Source: Streptococcus oralis (GTDB lineage: Bacteria; Bacillota; Bacilli; Lactobacillales; Streptococcaceae). Taken from it: a stretch of DNA of 64,000 nucleotides. Of this stretch, positions 63,026 to 64,000 are shown piece by piece; the stretch's first letter is position 1; every line of letters begins with the position of its first letter. The translations under genes were made by a program, and so were the position numbers. Location: positions 1,812,738-1,876,737 of the forward strand of contig NZ_CP094226.1 in assembly GCF_022749195.1 (NCBI RefSeq), in the 5' to 3' direction. Below the pieces are notes generated by a model, which did no database searches, was not told where the DNA came from, and saw only the letters and a list, made by a program, of their open reading frames with translations.

Positions 63026-63784
63026 ATGGAAAAATTTAAAATGATTTCTATCTCTGAAATACAAAAGAATCCTTACCAACCTCGGAAAGAATTTGATGCA
63101 GATAAACTAAAGGAATTAGCTCAGTCAATCAAAGAAAATGGGCTCATCCAACCAATCATCGTTCGTCAATCTCCTGTAATTGGTTATGAAATCCTTGCAG
63201 GAGAGAGACGATATCGGGCTTCTCTCTTGGCTGGTCTGACTTCTATTCCAGCCGTTGTAAAGCACCTCTCAGATCAGGAAATGATGATCCAGTCAATCAT
63301 TGAGAATTTGCAGAGAGAAAATTTAAATCCTGTTGAAGAAGCACGCGCCTATGAATCTTTAGTAGAAAAAGGATTTACTCACACTGAGATAGCGGATAAA
63401 ATGGGGAAATCTCGTCCTTATATCACTAATTTTATTCGTTTGCTTTCCCTACCAGAATATATCTTAACTGAAGTAGAAAATGGAAAAATTTCTCAAGCGC
63501 ATGCACGTTCTCTAGTTGGTTTAGACAAAGAGCAGCAAGACTATTTCTTCCAACTAATCAAAAATGAAGATATTTCTGTGAGAAAGTTAGAAGCAATTCT
63601 TACAGAGAAAAAACACAAGAAGCAGAAAAAAAGTGATTCTTTCATCAAAGACGAAGAAGATAAATTAAAAAAACTACTCGGTTTAAGTGTAGAAATTAAA
63701 CTTTCAAAAAAAGATACTGGAAAGATTATTATCTCCTTTTCAAGTCAAGAAGAATACGATAGAATTATTAACAGCCTAAAATAA
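63026..63784 (+). CDS. parB: Chromosome-partitioning protein ParB (Spo0J family)
   Basis: 252-aa CTP-binding DNA clamp that loads on parS and recruits SMC. CTP-binding box 2 motif GERRYRASLLAGLTSIPAVV (~57-76) and ENLQRENLNPVEEA (~93-106). Helix-turn-helix ~115-140 (FTHTEIADKMGKSRPYITNF); C-terminal dimerisation region rich in Lys. No parA lies beside it, consistent with streptococci having ParB without ParA. No Shine-Dalgarno sequence before the ATG. It is 0.2 kb from the origin cluster. Confidence 0.96.
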   Translation: MEKFKMISISEIQKNPYQPRKEFDADKLKELAQSIKENGLIQPIIVRQSPVIGYEILAGERRYRASLLAGLTSIPAVVKHLSDQEMMIQSIIENLQRENLNPVEEARAYESLVEKGFTHTEIADKMGKSRPYITNFIRLLSLPEYILTEVENGKISQAHARSLVGLDKEQQDYFFQLIKNEDISVRKLEAILTEKKHKKQKKSDSFIKDEEDKLKKLLGLSVEIKLSKKDTGKIIISFSSQEEYDRIINSLK

Positions 63785-63960
63785 GGCTGTTCTTTTATTT
63801 TCTCAACCCACAAATTTATCCACCAATTTTTTTATCAATAACCCTATTAAATCAAGGATTTTCCTATTTATCCCCAACCTGTGGATAAATACTACTAACA
63901 TTGTGGATTCTTTTTCCCAATCTGTGGAAAAATCCTACTATCTATGGTAAAATAAGTCTA
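63785..63960. other. oriC: Replication origin region (DnaA-box cluster upstream of dnaA)
   Basis: Five DnaA boxes or near matches: TTATCCACC (63816-63824, plus), TTATCCCCA (63868-63876, plus), TTATCCACA (63880-63888, minus, perfect), GAATCCACA (63902-63910, minus) and TTTTCCACA (63923-63931, minus). The second and third face each other 3 nt apart. AT-rich DNA lies between. Together with parB upstream and a ribosome-binding site at the very end, this is the dnaA-proximal part of oriC. Confidence 0.9.
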
Positions 63961-63992
63961 GCACTAAACTACTAAAATCATAGTAAAGGAGG
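63923..63992 (+). promoter_or_regulatory. dnaA promoter and ribosome-binding site
   Basis: TATGGTAAAAT is an extended -10 (TAAAAT at 63948-63953). AAAGGAGG (63985-63992) is a strong ribosome-binding site, so the dnaA start codon falls just beyond base 64000. A DnaA box (63923-63931) lies where the -35 is expected, so DnaA may repress its own gene. Confidence 0.85.
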
Positions 63993-64000
63993 AAAACTAG

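Overview
The window is a low-GC Gram-positive chromosome segment that ends at the replication origin. Gene content and order (glpF-glpO-glpK, hslO-dusB, clpC-ctsR, the thi ABC operon, cbpD, dnaB-rplI-gdpP, comFC-comFA, tsf-rpsB, pcsB-mreD-mreC, ecfTAA-pgsA, recF-guaB-trpS, comEDC, rlmH-htrA-parB, oriC) are those of a Mitis-group Streptococcus. The choline-binding repeats of CbpD agree with this. The predicted competence peptide (DKRLPYFFKHLFSNRTK) is, from memory, the type published for S. oralis rather than the pneumococcal pherotypes, so S. oralis or a close relative is the best guess. There are no rRNA genes, insertion sequences, prophage genes or CRISPR arrays.

Layout. 1-3900: glycerol uptake and oxidation operon on the minus strand behind a CcpA-type site. 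3950-8700: Mga-like regulator, redox chaperone Hsp33, tRNA-dihydrouridine synthase, a lipoprotein and a small membrane protein. 8700-11400: three-gene NAD-salvage operon (NrtR-like Nudix protein, PnuC, NadR). 11430-14400: clpC-ctsR stress operon with a CtsR operator. 14430-17470: thiamine-precursor ABC operon behind a TPP riboswitch with its own terminator. 17490-24970: polA, a frameshifted six-repeat LPXTG surface protein, the competence-induced murein hydrolase cbpD, and veg. 24976-30800: dnaB, rplI, gdpP, thiolase and hibernation factor. 30839-34970: DNA-uptake genes comFC-comFA, yigZ, a PH-domain gene and cysK. 35046-46250: translation (tsf, rpsB), cell-wall and shape (pcsB, mreCD, rodZ-like), ECF vitamin transport, pgsA and an M16 protease pair. 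46400-52420: yaaA-recF, guaB, trpS and an ABC-F protein. 52477-58400: YfhO membrane protein, then a YhgE/Pip protein with its divergent TetR regulator. 58412-61066: tRNA-Asn, tRNA-Glu, comE, comD, comC, tRNA-Arg. 61110-64000: rlmH, htrA, parB and the DnaA-box cluster just upstream of dnaA, whose ribosome-binding site is the last thing in the window.

Themes. Competence runs through the window: the signalling operon comCDE with its ComE direct repeat, and SigX (cin-box) promoters in front of comFA and cbpD, plus a possible third in front of the lipoprotein gene. Chromosome maintenance is represented by parB, two parS sites 10-22 kb from the origin, and the DnaA boxes. Several genes (hslO, polA, yigZ, comFA, probably parB) have the -10 element only 6-7 nt before the start codon and no Shine-Dalgarno sequence, so they look leaderless. 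The most unusual coding region is the surface-protein gene at 20298-23368, which one missing base splits into two frames. No clearly new multi-gene system was found; the best candidates for new biology are the leaderless set, the possible SigX control of the lipoprotein, the repeat protein, and the NrtR-like/NAD operon.
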